A DNA stretch of 64,000 bases from Chitinophagaceae bacterium (GCA_016787085.1 JAEUVJ010000008.1:62001-126000); one strand, 5' to 3'. Shown: positions 51,753 to 61,270, counted from the first letter of the stretch. Numbers and translations are program-made. The notes: generated from the letters alone by a model not told the origin.

Positions 51753-53579
51753 TTATTTGGTTTTTAAATACCCTACGTGATAAATCACTTCTTTACCCTT
51801 TCTGTCAGCCCCCGGCAGGTCATAATCCTGGTCGGTTGGCGTGTCGGCATCGGGAAAACGCCGGGTACTGCCGGTTCTGAAAACGATCCTTTCTACTGAG
51901 CTGACCGGTGCAAAACATAAATTGTTGGAAGGGTTCTTACCGTTTATGCTGACCGTATAAAATCTCGTTGCCGTATTCAGGTCAATGACAAAATAGATCG
52001 TTTCGGCTGCCTGGTATTTTCCCAGTGACTTATTCCTGTAGCCTTGTTTCGTTAAAATATTTCCTGCCGAATCCAGCATCAGGCGCAGGCAGGGAATACC
52101 TTTCGCATCCACCAGTTCGATCTCCAATGTGCCCATATCATTTTGCTGCGGGGTAATGGAAAACTCCACACTTATTTTCTTTGAGACAGGGAATATTCTT
52201 TCCGCCTTTGCATAGTCGAAGGGATCGCTGTCATGCAACGCCAGTACTTTTTGGCCTTTGAATTTTTCGATCACTGTCCTGCACCAAAGCGGGCTGAATA
52301 AATTCCATTGGTCCAGTTCAGTGCCATCCGGCATCAAATTAAACACATCATTGACCTGTGCTGTTACTTTGTCTTTCACCGGAACAGAAACCCGGCTCAC
52401 CCACATATCTTCCTTATTCATGCTATAGCTCACCCACATATTCCCGTCAGCGGGTTTGCCATCCATTTCCTGGATACCCCGAACATATTGCGGGCCATAA
52501 CTTTTGTAAGCCCCCCCATACCGCATCGAAGTGATCTCACCATTTATGAGCAAAAGGTTTGAATACTTTAATCCGTCAGCACTCACACTGACTGCCAACG
52601 GCCAGCGAAATTCTGAAGGATTATATACAGTCGCATACTTTCTGTCGCCGGTACGTTGTCCCCAGATCTTCGCATTGGCATTGACAAATCCCGGCGCCCG
52701 GGTGGGATTATATTGCCAGGTCCTGCCCTCGTCTTTACTGATACTTGTCAGTGCATACTTCCACAACCCGATGACATGGCCATTCGGTAAATGATAATAA
52801 TTGAATGCTTTGAAATCTTTTTGCAAGGGAATCAGCGGATCATTCCGGTCGGCCTCCTCCACGGTTTGCATCATCAGCAATGGTGTAGCGAGTATCTCCT
52901 CGCAGGCTGCAACCAATCCTTTATCTTTTGATGACCTGTAAAAAGGGTACAATGTGTTCTTTTCATTGAAAGAATGATTATACCGCAGGAAATGAACAGG
53001 GCCGAAGGTTCCATCTGCCTTTATCTCCCGTATTACCCGGCCAATACCATTGCCATCGTTCGGGTCATCCTTTTGCCCTAATACGATCCCGTAGTAGGCC
53101 AGTGCAAACAAACGCTTCGACTTTGATATATAAAAACCGATACGCTGGTGCATGACGGCATAATTGTTCTTTGCTGTATCTTTTTTACCTTCTTTGACAA
53201 AGCCATCCGGTATCTTATACGGAGGAAAAATAACCACCGGGTTGTTCCATTGGTAACCGTCTTTGGATATTTGAAGCAAGGTTTGGCCCGGCGGTTCATG
53301 CTCGCCGACCGGGTTACTTAAATATTCCAAATAAAAAGTATTGTTCCAGTAAGCCAGCATGGGTGCATGGTTATACGTCCAAGAGGTAGCGCCGGTATCT
53401 GCCCGGTTAGCCCGCATCGTCTGGATATTATGCACCCCGACGGCCGGTGATAGCTGCCCATGATGATAATCCACATTGGACAAAGTACTTCCCGTATAGC
53501 GAAGGGTGTCCTGTGCATAAGATTGTAATACAAGCGCCATCGAAATGACGACCATCATCTTATTTTTTTTAGCTCTCAT
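51753..53579 (-). CDS. Exported beta-propeller protein of unknown enzyme class (sialidase/BNR-like)
   Basis: A 608-residue exported protein with a signal peptide ending SYAQ. It shows repeated beta-strand blocks such as NHAPMLAYWNNTFYLEYLSN, LLQISKDGYQWNNP and ISKDEGRTWQYNP, which resemble the Asp-box turns of sialidase-like propellers. A C-terminal lectin-like segment begins at about residue 430. I cannot place it in a characterised family with confidence. Next to an apiosidase-type gene and a GH43-like gene, a role in rhamnogalacturonan II side-chain cleavage is plausible. It overlaps the 175-residue orphan gene by four bases. Confidence 0.62.
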   Translation of the reverse strand: MRAKKNKMMVVISMALVLQSYAQDTLRYTGSTLSNVDYHHGQLSPAVGVHNIQTMRANRADTGATSWTYNHAPMLAYWNNTFYLEYLSNPVGEHEPPGQTLLQISKDGYQWNNPVVIFPPYKIPDGFVKEGKKDTAKNNYAVMHQRIGFYISKSKRLFALAYYGIVLGQKDDPNDGNGIGRVIREIKADGTFGPVHFLRYNHSFNEKNTLYPFYRSSKDKGLVAACEEILATPLLMMQTVEEADRNDPLIPLQKDFKAFNYYHLPNGHVIGLWKYALTSISKDEGRTWQYNPTRAPGFVNANAKIWGQRTGDRKYATVYNPSEFRWPLAVSVSADGLKYSNLLLINGEITSMRYGGAYKSYGPQYVRGIQEMDGKPADGNMWVSYSMNKEDMWVSRVSVPVKDKVTAQVNDVFNLMPDGTELDQWNLFSPLWCRTVIEKFKGQKVLALHDSDPFDYAKAERIFPVSKKISVEFSITPQQNDMGTLEIELVDAKGIPCLRLMLDSAGNILTKQGYRNKSLGKYQAAETIYFVIDLNTATRFYTVSINGKNPSNNLCFAPVSSVERIVFRTGSTRRFPDADTPTDQDYDLPGADRKGKEVIYHVGYLKTK

Positions 53580-54103
53580 CTTACTGTTGCATTTGGTGAC
53601 TCCTGGCGGTAACTAAAAGCAATTTTGATAATATCCCTTACCTCCTCTTCATCCTTTACATTGGCCCAGAAATTAGCCGGCTCTTCCTTCGTCATATTGC
53701 CCGAATTCTTCCGCATGGTCATTACCAGTTTCCACGCATCATTTTCCTTTTTTAATCCTATACACACTTTATTATCACGTATCAATCTCTCATCATACCA
53801 GCTAAAAGTAGTTCTATTACCCGGAGCTGCATGAGTACCTGCCATGAAACCTATATCATAATTGATAAGTAATTCACGGTATAAAAGCTCTCCCTTATCC
53901 GAATCAATTGTACCGGTTCTTCTGTTCGTGCAAAGTAAAGGCGCCACAACAAAACCCCTGTTCAAAGAAATTTTTCTCCCGCTGCTATCCGCCTGGTCAT
54001 GATCAAAATAGCCGTTCACCAGGGTGGTCATTCTATCTTTCAGCTCCTGGCAGAGGCAAGTTGATGAAAGAAAGATAATGATGAACAGGACGACTAATCT
54101 CAT
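53576..54103 (-). CDS. Exported hypothetical protein
   Basis: A 175-residue protein with a clear signal peptide (LVVLFIIIFLSSTCLCQE) and a mixed alpha/beta body containing NRGFVVAPLLCTNRRTG and FMAGTHAAPGNRTTFSWYDE. I do not recognise the family. It overlaps the propeller gene and starts 3 bases after the GH43-like stop, so it belongs to the pectin unit. A periplasmic or surface accessory role is possible, but nothing in the sequence proves it. Confidence 0.6.
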   Translation of the reverse strand: MRLVVLFIIIFLSSTCLCQELKDRMTTLVNGYFDHDQADSSGRKISLNRGFVVAPLLCTNRRTGTIDSDKGELLYRELLINYDIGFMAGTHAAPGNRTTFSWYDERLIRDNKVCIGLKKENDAWKLVMTMRKNSGNMTKEEPANFWANVKDEEEVRDIIKIAFSYRQESPNATVR

Positions 54104-54106
54104 ATC

Positions 54107-55045
54107 TTACTTTTTAAATTTCTTTCTCAGATCATTCACCATTTTTTTCTTTACCGTTACGATCGTTCCGTGTTTGTGTCCTTCCGGCACATTCACTTTA
54201 CCGGCAACATTCTCAAAATGGATAAAGTCTTTTGTAGCAGATGCTTCATATATCTTTTTCTGGTACGAATCATAATAGATCAGCCACTCTTCCTTCAGCT
54301 TTACCACGGCTGGCCCTTCGGTAAACTTATCGCTGAAAGGTTTTGACACATTCTTCCAGGGTCCCTGCGGGGTTTCACCAAAAGCTACTTTGATATTCCG
54401 CTCAGGTCTTGTATTGTCTTTTAGTACCAGCACATAATCTCTTACTCCTCTTTTCACGATCACCGCATCAATTACACTGAATCCCGGATCTAAGAACAAT
54501 TTGGTCTCACTGAAGCCGATAAAATCCTTTGTGGTAGCGTAATACAGCCGGTGATTATTATTTTCCTCTTCTAAGCCCCTTTCAAATTTTCCGGGCAGGC
54601 AGCTCGCCCAGACAATGATGTAGTCCTGCTTTTCTTCATCATAAAATAATTCAGGGGCCCAGACATTTACTACATTCGATTTTACTGGCTCCTTCGGCCC
54701 GAAGGGATCAAACAGCATAGCAGGAAAATATTTTACATCTTCCCAATGCAACAGGTCTTTGCTTTTCGCATAACCAAACCCGTTTCCTCCTTTCCATTCC
54801 GTTGTCCATACCAAATGAAATGTTCCGTCAGGTCCTTGCAACATTGACGGGTCTCTCATAATTTTATCGTTCCCAATGGAAGGTCTCAGAAGAACGGTAT
54901 CCAATCGTTCCCAATGATAGCCGTCATAGCTGTACAACATCCGTAATCCTTCGTTGGCAGGCTCCCTGAACGAGGTAAACAAATAGGCTTTGCGGGAGCA
55001 TGAGCCCAGCAGGAATAACAGCGCTATGGACAGACATATCCTCAT
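54107..55045 (-). CDS. GH43-like five-bladed propeller lipoprotein
   Basis: A 312-residue lipoprotein (lipobox LLGSC, then SRKAYLFTSF). The five-bladed propeller pattern of GH43 and relatives is visible: RDPSMLQGPDGTFHLVWTTE (possible general-base Asp), VWAPELFYDEEKQDYIIVWAS and TEGPAVVKLKEEWLIYYD (Glu candidate). The family removes arabinose or xylose residues; which sugar is cut here is unknown. It lies one base from the apiosidase-type gene, in the same operon. Confidence 0.75.
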   Translation of the reverse strand: MRICLSIALLFLLGSCSRKAYLFTSFREPANEGLRMLYSYDGYHWERLDTVLLRPSIGNDKIMRDPSMLQGPDGTFHLVWTTEWKGGNGFGYAKSKDLLHWEDVKYFPAMLFDPFGPKEPVKSNVVNVWAPELFYDEEKQDYIIVWASCLPGKFERGLEEENNNHRLYYATTKDFIGFSETKLFLDPGFSVIDAVIVKRGVRDYVLVLKDNTRPERNIKVAFGETPQGPWKNVSKPFSDKFTEGPAVVKLKEEWLIYYDSYQKKIYEASATKDFIHFENVAGKVNVPEGHKHGTIVTVKKKMVNDLRKKFKK

Positions 55046-55046
55046 T

Positions 55047-56426
55047 TTACTTCTCCAGGATCAATACCCAGTCATTCCCATTTTCCTTTTCCCCGGGCGG
55101 GTTATACTTGTTCACGGTAGTATTTCTGTGCTCTGCGATAAGTTGCTTTTCACCGGTACGGGGATCAAACCAGCTTGCCTTTGAAGGACTAAAGGATAAT
55201 TTATCCGTTGCTACGCTGAACTCCCTTCCATTATAAACATAAAACAATGCGTAGTTTCTCCCTTTTGTAGCTGCCACCCGTTCATATCTTTCGCCGCTAT
55301 CAACCGTCAGTTCCTGCGCAGGTACTCTGTCAAAGTAGCCTTTACTCAGCATGAGTTTTTTCAAATGAATCATTTGCACTGCACCGGGTGACAGAACAGC
55401 CTCCTTCCAGTTCATGGTTACACCATAATTCGCGGTCCAGTCTCCCATCTTATTAAACTGCATCACGGCATTTTCTCCATAGGTAAATCCGGCACCACCT
55501 GCAAACACACTCCAGTAAGCATACCGGCGCAGGTCAGCTGCTTTCCATCGCCGCTGCAAACTATCGTGCAGGCCATGCGGGATATTTTCATACGAAGGCT
55601 CCCCGTCTAGTGTCGGCTTAGCAGCTTGTAATGCGTAATCAGCATCAATATACTTCCAGTTGTCCTCGCCATAGTGCCTGGATTCGCTGCTTACCGTATC
55701 CTGTGCATAGTTCTTATGCCCGCTTTGAAACATATTGAAGTCCAGCCAGGGTTCGTTGTGAAACCAGTCAGTCGAAGACGTTCTGCCGCGGGGATGATAC
55801 GTAACCAGGTGCCTGGTATCATATTTCTTTAAGGTAGCGCCTATCATCTTCCATACATCCATCCCTTCTGTTCCCTTTACATCGCCACCGTTCAGCCAGA
55901 TGATGTTGTTCCTGTTTTTATACCGGCTGGCCAGGAACTTCGCATAAGCTTCTCCCTGTTGTACACTTACTTTTCCTCCTTTTACATTACTGCCCCACAC
56001 CGGCACCAACGCCATGTAAATACCCCGTTTGGCTGCTTCATTTACGATGAAATCAACATGATCCCAGTAATCGTATGCTTCAGCATTACGGTGATCATTA
56101 CCGGGTGTCACATTGGGCTTTGATACATCTTCATTGATCAACGCATAATCACCATAGACATTCTTTGTATTATTCATATCGTGCAGTACCATTACCTGTA
56201 CTACATTAAATCCCTGTTGCTTTCTTACATCCAGGTATTTGATAGCATCTTCCCTGTTGCATTTTACAAATAACAACCATCCGGTATCTCCGAGCCAGAA
56301 AAAAGGTTTACCCGCTTTCGTCTGGAAAAACCTTCCATTGGATGAGACCTTTAGCAAAGGCAGCTGGGTCTGCGCCTGTACTAACGAGAACATCATGAGC
56401 AGGGCTATCGAAAATATTTTTTTCAT
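55047..56426 (-). CDS. GH140-type apiosidase (DUF4038), exported
   Basis: A 459-residue exported enzyme (signal peptide to about residue 18). The DUF4038 TIM barrel starts RFFQTKAGKPFFWLGDTGWLL and includes VVQVMVLHDMNN. The catalytic candidates are D182 in WLNGGDVKG and E276 in TLDGEPSYENIPHG, at positions close to the acid/base Asp and nucleophile Glu of the characterised GH140 enzyme as I recall it. GH140 removes D-apiose from rhamnogalacturonan II side chains. A C-terminal beta domain (from about residue 380) fits the collagen-binding-like domain common in this family. It overlaps the upstream beta-helix gene by four bases and lies at the head of the proposed apiose module. Confidence 0.85.
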   Translation of the reverse strand: MKKIFSIALLMMFSLVQAQTQLPLLKVSSNGRFFQTKAGKPFFWLGDTGWLLFVKCNREDAIKYLDVRKQQGFNVVQVMVLHDMNNTKNVYGDYALINEDVSKPNVTPGNDHRNAEAYDYWDHVDFIVNEAAKRGIYMALVPVWGSNVKGGKVSVQQGEAYAKFLASRYKNRNNIIWLNGGDVKGTEGMDVWKMIGATLKKYDTRHLVTYHPRGRTSSTDWFHNEPWLDFNMFQSGHKNYAQDTVSSESRHYGEDNWKYIDADYALQAAKPTLDGEPSYENIPHGLHDSLQRRWKAADLRRYAYWSVFAGGAGFTYGENAVMQFNKMGDWTANYGVTMNWKEAVLSPGAVQMIHLKKLMLSKGYFDRVPAQELTVDSGERYERVAATKGRNYALFYVYNGREFSVATDKLSFSPSKASWFDPRTGEKQLIAEHRNTTVNKYNPPGEKENGNDWVLILEK

Positions 56427-59400
56427 TTTTTTACAGTTACCGGGCCTTTCTCCAGCCTCTTTGTTTCTGTGTTATAAATAATAGCATCCTTACCGTCGCT
56501 CAGTATATACTCGTTCTTGTTAGCTGAAGTAACCGGCTTCATGACTGTTGCGGCCCTCAGCATATCTTTATCTGTGCCAGATGGCAAAACAGGTAAACTA
56601 CCACCCGCTATAAAAGCAGCCATACCGAATTCAGGATAACTGTCGCCGGAATAAACAACAGTCTTCGATGGATATTTATCCTTGTATTCCCTGACTGCAC
56701 GGTACACCTGTTCAAAACTTGTCTTCTTTGGTTTGAGCAACCTGGCATGCTGGCGGGGAGCTAAGTTTTGCCCGCCTTTGGGCGCATACAAAGTGCCGTC
56801 AGCCTGGTAGTGCCAGTAACGGATATCTATCAGGTCAACCACCGCCGCATAAGCAGGCAGGCTGAGTATAGAATCCTGTACATCCTTTGTCACACTTAAT
56901 CCAATGATGGGACGTTTGCCTGTTTCTTTTTCCCATTCCCTGATCACATCCAGCCAGAATTTTACAAAATGAACAGGCCCGGTGAACTCCTCACCTATTA
57001 ATTGTATCACCCCATTATTGTCTTTGAAATTATTTAAGCATTGACGGATATATTTCCGATGCAGTTCTTTCCGGACAGGATTTGAGAGATCATAAAATTG
57101 TTCTGCATAGAATATACGTTTATCGCCAGCATAATTGACCGGCTCTACAAAACCGGTATTATTGATATTATTGGCAGTACGCCAGGGGAAATCAGCATAA
57201 TGCGCCCCTGCTTCAATAATATTATGCTGAAAATAATTCTGGTGAACCAATAATAATCCCTTTTGATCGGCCAGGCTGGCGAACTGTTTCAGTCGGTTCC
57301 AATACCACTGGTTATACTTTGTCAGGTCATATTTGCTCAATCCATCCCATGCTATTTCTTTACCGCTCCGGGCAAATGGCAACTCATAGAACGGCGGCCA
57401 TACTTCGCCATCCATTCTTCTTATTCTTTCATGATCATCCCTTCTCCGGTCATACCACAAACCATAGTTATGCTCGATAGCCACCGTGTTAGTAGCCTTC
57501 ATTTCATCGGTTACTTCATTCAGGTCGTCTGTCAGTCCTTTGCCTGTTCTTCCGGGAACAAAGCGGGTGATATGCGATCTCGCTTCCCTGATGTCTTTTG
57601 GAGTAAGACCACCGCTCCACCATTGTACCCCTTGTCTTTTCCCGGTCAGCAATTCTTCGCCTCTCACTATCCATCCGTTCCTGATAGTAAGTACCGGTGC
57701 TTTTGCAGGAGTAACGGGAGTGTTGAACCCGATCACATCAATTGTTCTTGTATTACCTGCTGCAGTCGGGATCGGGTTACGTTTTGATGCCTCTGTTATC
57801 CATTGTTTCAATTGCATCCGCGGTCTCGCAGCCTGTTTTGTCAATTCCATGGCGGTTTCAACAGAAGGGCTGCTGCTGGCTTCTGTAGGTACATATAATA
57901 TTTGCGACAGTTGATCTGTATTCTTATTTAGTCTTTCACTCAGTTGAGCATAGTACAAACTTCTTGGAGAAATCGTATTGTTGGACTCTCCCCAGTAACC
58001 ATCTCCACTGAATTGTGCCCAGCTTCCGAAAGCCCAGTTCTGCGCACCCGGTGGTTTATAACAATCAATTCTTGCGGCTGTACAATTCCAGAATACACTG
58101 TTGGCTGCCGACCAGCCAGCGCCATTAGCATCCTGGCCGCGGTTGCCAAACCGCAATGCATTGCCATCCACATTCACCACATCAAATAATACCCCGCTGG
58201 CCCAGCTATCTATAGCACCGCTGAAACTATAAGGCAGAACTGATTCACACTGAACAAAAGCATTCGGGCCGGGGGCGCAATAGCCAACGGCAAAATCGTG
58301 ATACCCGTTCTCCGCATAACATCGCTGAAACAATGTTTGCTGGCCCGCCGTAAAAAAAGTATAGCGTCTTTGGCCACCGATCTCTGATACAGGATGTAAA
58401 GAAATACAGTCTTCAACAGTTATTCTTTTCGAAGTTTCCAGGATACTAACTGCAGAGCCCGCAAAATTTTCAAAGGTTATTTGCCGAACCCATGCATCTT
58501 CAGCGTTTTCAATGTTAATAGCATTCCAACGATGGTCCTCGTCCTTCAAATTATTTTTATCATAAGTTGAAACACAACGAAGATTCTCGACGCCGCAATT
58601 GCTTATTTTTCCAAGACCAGTATAAAAATAAAAACTCGCTCCTCCGAAGTTTGTGTCCAATGAAGTAGTGATGGGTGCATCCAGGAAAATGGTTGTTCCT
58701 TCTATTTTAGTGATCGCTCTGTCAATAAACAGGTCACGGTCGCCGGGTTTCCATCCCAAAGCGGAAATTCCTCCGCCAAAAACACCTGTTCCTAATGTTT
58801 CGATCCAATTTTTAGTGGAAGGGCGCCGGATAATTATTTTGCTGGAAATCTCTTTATACGAAAAAGTACTGCCTCCATCAAAGCTGGAAGCATTTACCGG
58901 CACATAATTGTCCCTGACCCTTATGCCCTGCATATCTCCTGGAATATCATTCTTTCCAATTATTTTTATCAGTGCCGATCTCCCGGTACCGGCACCGGTG
59001 AGGGTCGTGCCATTCTCACTTATGCCGCTGCCGCGTAATACCACACCGCTGGCCATGATCTGTAATTGTCCGCTTACTTCGTAGTTTCCTGTTTGCAATA
59101 ACACAGCTCCGCGAAATCCGCTGGCATCAACCGGTAATGAAGCCACATAATCCAATGCTGACTGGATACGAAGCGTCGCATCACCTTTTGTAACAGGTAC
59201 CACCACTTTTGCAGGAACAAAGGGTATAGGCTTCTCAGAAGCCATGTAACCGCAATAAGAAAAATCGGGAACCCGGTTGCCCTGTGGATCAGGCGTATAC
59301 ACTAATTTACCTTTCTCAGAATAAAGAGGAGGTAAGGCCTTTACCTCCCTTTGTGCGAATATATGGATGGGTATAGTAAGCGCAGGCAGACATATCCATA

Positions 59401-59455
59401 AGACATAGAGGAAATGCCTGCCGTAAAGATTTTTGTTGGTTATAGAAAACTTCAA
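56423..59455 (-). CDS. Exported beta-helix protein with DUF6298-like C-terminal domain
   Basis: A 1010-residue exported protein. Residues about 90-480 are a right-handed parallel beta-helix of the pectate-lyase superfamily (short repeats such as VVLRGSGISENGTTLTGAG, VENLRCVSTYD and ITVEDCISLHPVSE). Residues about 590-1010 form a separate globular part with TIM-barrel-like features (VAIEHNYGLWYDRRRDDHE, QLIGEEFTGPVHFVKFW, VVYSGDSYPEFGMAAF), which I associate with DUF6298. A two-domain pectin enzyme is likely, possibly lyase plus hydrolase, but the reaction is unproven. It shares four bases with the apiosidase-type gene. Confidence 0.72.
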   Translation of the reverse strand: MKFSITNKNLYGRHFLYVLWICLPALTIPIHIFAQREVKALPPLYSEKGKLVYTPDPQGNRVPDFSYCGYMASEKPIPFVPAKVVVPVTKGDATLRIQSALDYVASLPVDASGFRGAVLLQTGNYEVSGQLQIMASGVVLRGSGISENGTTLTGAGTGRSALIKIIGKNDIPGDMQGIRVRDNYVPVNASSFDGGSTFSYKEISSKIIIRRPSTKNWIETLGTGVFGGGISALGWKPGDRDLFIDRAITKIEGTTIFLDAPITTSLDTNFGGASFYFYTGLGKISNCGVENLRCVSTYDKNNLKDEDHRWNAINIENAEDAWVRQITFENFAGSAVSILETSKRITVEDCISLHPVSEIGGQRRYTFFTAGQQTLFQRCYAENGYHDFAVGYCAPGPNAFVQCESVLPYSFSGAIDSWASGVLFDVVNVDGNALRFGNRGQDANGAGWSAANSVFWNCTAARIDCYKPPGAQNWAFGSWAQFSGDGYWGESNNTISPRSLYYAQLSERLNKNTDQLSQILYVPTEASSSPSVETAMELTKQAARPRMQLKQWITEASKRNPIPTAAGNTRTIDVIGFNTPVTPAKAPVLTIRNGWIVRGEELLTGKRQGVQWWSGGLTPKDIREARSHITRFVPGRTGKGLTDDLNEVTDEMKATNTVAIEHNYGLWYDRRRDDHERIRRMDGEVWPPFYELPFARSGKEIAWDGLSKYDLTKYNQWYWNRLKQFASLADQKGLLLVHQNYFQHNIIEAGAHYADFPWRTANNINNTGFVEPVNYAGDKRIFYAEQFYDLSNPVRKELHRKYIRQCLNNFKDNNGVIQLIGEEFTGPVHFVKFWLDVIREWEKETGKRPIIGLSVTKDVQDSILSLPAYAAVVDLIDIRYWHYQADGTLYAPKGGQNLAPRQHARLLKPKKTSFEQVYRAVREYKDKYPSKTVVYSGDSYPEFGMAAFIAGGSLPVLPSGTDKDMLRAATVMKPVTSANKNEYILSDGKDAIIYNTETKRLEKGPVTVKK

Positions 59456-59504
59456 GTCCTCCTGTTTTTATCACCTGCTAAAAGCATTTAAATCTACTAC
59501 TATT

Positions 59505-61151
59505 TTAAAAACCCTTTAATGGCTTTACATTCCCTGCCGGCACCACACTGTTCAGGTACTCTTCAATATTCATATACCCACTTTTGCTTTTCGCATACTT
59601 TGAAGCGTCGGATGCATCATTCGGGTTCAGCCCGTTCTTCTTTTCCCAGGCATCCGGTATTCCATCATTATCGCTATCATTATAGGGTGTTCCTTTATAC
59701 TCCGGGTAGCCACCCGCCTGGGCCGGGTCGGTAATGATACCGATCTTGTAAGAATCTATCGGCATACGGCGGTGTTTGAACTGGGTAGCCGGTAAAGGTA
59801 CATTGGGATCATAGCTGATCTTACCTGTACGAACCTGTTCTACTATTCTTGTATCCACGGCATCCCGTCTGGGTAAGGTTGCTCCGGCATTACTCAATAC
59901 ATACGTTTTTGCCTCATCCGCACCAAGGATCGTGAGCGGGGCCATAGGTAGAGGTTTATGCCATTTCATGTAATCTTTGTATTTACCGGCATCCCTTTCA
60001 TCTTCTACCTGTACGCCGCCATTCCAGTTATCTTTGGTAATGGCCGGATAGCCTTCCATGATATTGCCATTGACATAAGCCCTGCCGTAATATTTTTCTT
60101 TCAGCTTGCTTCTGCCGCTTTCCGGTTTTAAGATGCGGTGCCCTACATTGTTCTTAGGAGTAGCAGGACCCGGTTTGAAATAATTATTGATGATATTATA
60201 CTGCGCACGGTAATCACCGCCATCAATAGAACGGTGTACCCAGTTAAAGACCACATTATTTACAAAATTGAAAACACCATTCCAGCCAACGGATGGATTA
60301 CGACCTGCATTGTTAGCCCACAGGTTGCGCATGAACGTACAATTCTCTCCGCCCAGTGTACTGCCGAATGCATGGTTCCAGGTATCCAATGCTTCGCCGA
60401 AAATAGAGTTCTGTATGGTGATGTTCACTGTTCCCATTTTTTGCTCTGTTGCGCCGGTACTGTCATTATACATGTGCCGGTACATACTCATATTCTCATC
60501 CAGCCCCCAGGTAGCGCTTACATGATCAATCATGATATTTCCGATCGGGTTTCCACCAATGGCATCATCCCTTCTTCCCACCCATGTTTCGCCGCGGCGG
60601 AAACGCATATAACGGATGATCACATCATGTGTGTTTATCCAAACACTTTCACCGGCAATACATACACCATCACCGGGTGCGGTCTGGCCTGAAATAGTGA
60701 TATATGGCGCTCTTATGACAACAGGTGTTTTGATACGTATGATACCGGCTACATTGAACACGACTATTCTTGCCCCGCCCTGCTCGCAGGCCCAGCGAAA
60801 ACTGCCGGGGCCATCATCATTCAGGTTCGTTACAACAAGCACCTTACCTCCTCTTCCTCCAAAAGAGAATTTACCTCCGCCTTCTGCTCCCGGAAAAGCA
60901 GGTATGTCTGCCTGCGGCAACTCGTCTACTCTCGAGGCCCAGGGAATAAACGGCTTCCCTTCTCTTGCCTCTTTATCAATAACCGGCCAGGCTACAGCCC
61001 AGGCACTATCCGAATGTCTGCGGGAAGCATTCATTAAAGAATCCGAAGACCGCTGCACGTCGGCTGGAATATCCGGGTATTGGGCATACGCAACAGCAAT
61101 AACACCGGTAAGGACAATTGTGGTAAAAAATCTTTTAGCCTGATATTTCAT
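59505..61151 (-). CDS. PL1-like pectate lyase, exported
   Basis: A 548-residue exported protein. FPGAEGGGKFSFGGRGGKVLVVTNLND and ITISGQTAPGDGVCIAG are highly typical of the Bacteroidota pectate-lyase branch of PL1. MIDHVSATWGLDENMS and LWANNAGRNPSVGW come from the helix that holds the calcium and catalytic residues. The C-terminal part has a calcium-binding DSDNDGIPDAWEKKNGLNP loop. It would cleave the polygalacturonan backbone. The gene follows a strong terminator and so probably has its own promoter in the short upstream gap. Confidence 0.9.
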   Translation of the reverse strand: MKYQAKRFFTTIVLTGVIAVAYAQYPDIPADVQRSSDSLMNASRRHSDSAWAVAWPVIDKEAREGKPFIPWASRVDELPQADIPAFPGAEGGGKFSFGGRGGKVLVVTNLNDDGPGSFRWACEQGGARIVVFNVAGIIRIKTPVVIRAPYITISGQTAPGDGVCIAGESVWINTHDVIIRYMRFRRGETWVGRRDDAIGGNPIGNIMIDHVSATWGLDENMSMYRHMYNDSTGATEQKMGTVNITIQNSIFGEALDTWNHAFGSTLGGENCTFMRNLWANNAGRNPSVGWNGVFNFVNNVVFNWVHRSIDGGDYRAQYNIINNYFKPGPATPKNNVGHRILKPESGRSKLKEKYYGRAYVNGNIMEGYPAITKDNWNGGVQVEDERDAGKYKDYMKWHKPLPMAPLTILGADEAKTYVLSNAGATLPRRDAVDTRIVEQVRTGKISYDPNVPLPATQFKHRRMPIDSYKIGIITDPAQAGGYPEYKGTPYNDSDNDGIPDAWEKKNGLNPNDASDASKYAKSKSGYMNIEEYLNSVVPAGNVKPLKGF

Positions 61152-61219
61152 AATAATAAAAGTTATGACCTGTTAGACGATCTTTTACTGAAAAACTCTT
61201 TGCGAAAAACTTTATTTCA

Positions 61220-61249
61220 TAAAAAAGAGAAAGCTATGCGCTTTCTCTT
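61220..61249 (-). terminator. Rho-independent terminator after the SusE-like gene
   Basis: A perfect 10-bp stem AAGAGAAAGC/GCTTTCTCTT (61225-61234 and 61240-61249) with a 5-base loop. On the minus strand it is followed by TTTTT. It separates the SusD/SusE-like genes from the pectate lyase and the downstream pectin unit. Confidence 0.9.
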
Positions 61250-61270
61250 AGAATAAGATGCGCATTAGAA

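Noticed and set aside
59456..59504. Copy of the shared element (AATAGTAGTAGATTT) before the beta-helix/DUF6298 gene
   Set aside because: Only the first six bases and a TT-rich end agree; there is no conserved spacing to a -7 box.
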